Below, in pieces: positions 62,710 through 64,000 of a stretch of DNA of 64,000 nt. Position 1 is the stretch's first letter. Every line of letters starts with the position of its first letter. The DNA comes from Sphingomonas telluris (lineage in GTDB: Bacteria > Pseudomonadota > Alphaproteobacteria > Sphingomonadales > Sphingomonadaceae). Both the position numbers and the translations under genes were made by a program. The notes under the pieces are model-generated. The model worked only from the letters and a program-made list of their open reading frames with translations. It had not been told where the DNA came from and ran no database searches. The stretch is from the NCBI RefSeq assembly GCF_022568775.1, contig NZ_JAKZHW010000001.1:124001-188000 (forward strand), written 5' to 3'.

Positions 62710-63459
62710 TCAGCCTTCCGGGTTGGCCGGAGCGAAATGGTCGAAGGAAATGAATTCGGGACGCAGGGCGGAGCCGCGCTGCGCGAACAGGATATCGACC
62801 TGGACCAGGTCGACGCCGTTCGGCCTGCTAAAGCCCGAAATATCGAGCGGAACGAAGCCCTTCGAGTCCATCGCGTTCAGGACCTCGAGCATCGTCGGCG
62901 CGCCCTTGTTGTAGGGCAAGAGCGCGACCTCGAGCTGGATCAGCTCGCAGCGCGATAGCGTTTCGGCTCCGCCGGCGAGGATTTCGAGCTCAGCGCCCTG
63001 AACGTCCACCTTAAGGAAGAGCGGAGCGGCAAAGCCCTCCGCCAGCTCGTCCAGGGTCCGCGTAAAGTATGTCCGCTCCTTTCGCGGAGCGTTGCTCTGC
63101 TCCGGGAAGTAGGAGGAGCCCGTCTCCATCTCGTAGAAGGTCACTTCGCGGCCTGCGGTCGACCCCAGCACGGCGGAAGCGAATGAGACGTTGTCCAGCT
63201 CCGTGCAGATCGCTTGCAGGCCGGCCGCTTTGCCATCCTGCGCTTCGACCATCAGGATCGGCGCGTCCGGAAAGAGGCGATGCGCAAGCCGCGTCCAATC
63301 GCCCTGATAAGCGCCGACGTCGATGATCCCGGCCGGCCGGAAACCTTTTGCGATCAGCCGCCGATAGGCCGCTTCCTCGTCCGACAGAGCGGATTCGTGT
63401 CCAAGAACTTTGGTGAGAGCACGCTCGACTTTGCCGGGAAGGATCGACATGCCCTTCAT
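62710..63459 (-). CDS. FkbM-family methyltransferase
   Basis: 249 residues: GIIDVGAYQGDWTRLAHRLFPDAPILMVEAQ (motif I), FLKVDVQGAELEILAGG (FkbM hallmark), QLEVALLPYNKGAP, and a C-terminal FGxxxDILF-like VDILFAQRG. Third FkbM gene of the cluster; the upstream gene for the acyltransferase follows within 1 base, so the two are probably co-transcribed. Sugar methylation inferred. Confidence 0.88.
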   Translation of the reverse strand: MKGMSILPGKVERALTKVLGHESALSDEEAAYRRLIAKGFRPAGIIDVGAYQGDWTRLAHRLFPDAPILMVEAQDGKAAGLQAICTELDNVSFASAVLGSTAGREVTFYEMETGSSYFPEQSNAPRKERTYFTRTLDELAEGFAAPLFLKVDVQGAELEILAGGAETLSRCELIQLEVALLPYNKGAPTMLEVLNAMDSKGFVPLDISGFSRPNGVDLVQVDILFAQRGSALRPEFISFDHFAPANPEG

Positions 63460-63582
63460 CTAAGACGCGAATTTCCGAGGCGGCAACATTTGTCTGCTCG
63501 ACTGACCATGATTGGAACAGGGCGAACTCATCTGCAGTCTGCGGGTTGCTGCCGTGGGGCCGTTCACTAGAGTGCGGGGCAA

Positions 63583-64000
63583 ATGTTCGAGACGCCTGAG
63601 ATTGTAACTTCAACCACTTCAGGCTCGCCGCGGCGCGGTCCGGCGGAAGTCCTGTCTATTCAATTCCTGCGCTTCGTCGCGGCCTTCGCCGTCGTGATCT
63701 TCCATTCGCAGCAGGCGCTCACCAAGGGTGCGCCCGGAACGCTCGGTTATTGGTTCGAGCTTGGCGCCGCGGGCGTCCACGTGTTCTTCGTCATTAGCGG
63801 CTTCGTGATCATGCACACAAGCTTCGGCGGAACCGACGTGGGCATGCCGACGAAACGCTTCCTGTTGCGGCGTTTCGTCCGAATCTTCCCGATCTACTGG
63901 CTGTGCTGCGCAGCGTACGTCGCCTACCATCAGTCCTTCGGCACTCCGTACGAGTTGACGCCGCTGCAGTGGCTGGGAGCGTTCCTGCTTCTGCCCGTGC
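63583..64000 (+). CDS. Acyltransferase 3 family protein (ExoZ-like), 5' part only
   Basis: The open frame from ATG 63583 (line ends before any stop) encodes 139 residues and continues past the window. It has LSIQFLRFVAAFAVVIFHSQQAL, FELGAAGVHVFFVISGFVIMHTSF, RFLLRRFVRIFPIYWLCCAAYVAY: helices 1-4 of the acyltransferase_3 domain, with the RxxR-type loop after helix 2. ExoZ-type enzymes acetylate exopolysaccharide. Divergent to the FkbM gene at 63459. Confidence 0.88.
   Translation, partial: MFETPEIVTSTTSGSPRRGPAEVLSIQFLRFVAAFAVVIFHSQQALTKGAPGTLGYWFELGAAGVHVFFVISGFVIMHTSFGGTDVGMPTKRFLLRRFVRIFPIYWLCCAAYVAYHQSFGTPYELTPLQWLGAFLLLPV

Overview
The window looks like a chromosomal segment of a GC-rich alphaproteobacterium, most likely a sphingomonad (Sphingomonadaceae). 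The clues are a PEPxxWA-CTERM protein, many GTG/TTG starts, tsaB-rimI next to an NfuA-type gene, a Caulobacter-XylD-like sugar-acid dehydratase, and intergenic hairpin repeats whose translation reads like the 'NGSKAD' peptides I associate with sphingomonad genomes. The assignment comes from gene content alone; no rRNA is present.

Layout. 1-1.7 kb: rimI (cut by the window edge), tsaB and an NfuA-type Fe-S carrier. 2-7.2 kb: a minus-strand valine-degradation operon (isobutyryl-CoA dehydrogenase, 3-hydroxyisobutyryl-CoA hydrolase, enoyl-CoA hydratase, mmsB) that runs into a cytochrome c'-type lipoprotein and a cytochrome b561. 7.2-10.7 kb: SulP transporter, tRNA-Arg(UCU), purQ-purS and two small exported or membrane proteins. 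10.7-13.4 kb: PaaI-type thioesterase facing a tandem acyl-CoA dehydrogenase pair. 13.4-16.3 kb: accessory patch with a hairpin repeat family, small lipoproteins and NTF2-like proteins, and a frameshifted RTX remnant. 16.4-19.4 kb: HI0933-type flavoprotein and a DEAD-box helicase.

19.5-32.9 kb is a pentose (arabinoxylan/arabinan) utilisation locus: FadR-type regulator, GguC/AraD1-type protein, GH51 arabinofuranosidase, a four-gene YtfQRT-YjfF-like sugar ABC transporter and a XylD/AraC-type dehydratase, facing a minus-strand pair of acetylxylan-esterase-like protein and GH3 xylosidase. Near-identical FadR-type operator motifs lie about 31 bases before both the regulator start and the esterase start, so both arms are probably one regulon. 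Hydrolases in the periplasm would release pentoses, the ABC system import them, and the dehydratases feed a non-phosphorylative (Weimberg-type) route.

33-34.6 kb: DUF2946 protein plus an outer-membrane barrel with a strongly His-rich loop (metal-related). 35.3-40.8 kb: GH1-like hydrolase, then an acyl-CoA dehydrogenase/SDR/FadB-type operon. 41-46.6 kb: cytochrome b561, MFS transporter, MarR regulator, typA/bipA and VOC protein. 46.6-64 kb is rich in surface and glycan genes: O-antigen-ligase-like protein, UDP-xylose synthase, PEP-CTERM protein, TadG-like protein, a DUF1996 protein whose ribosome binding site lies inside a hairpin, three FkbM methyltransferases, three glycosyltransferases, a frameshifted methyltransferase and two membrane acyltransferases, the last cut by the window end. 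No CRISPR array, prophage or intact insertion sequence was seen.
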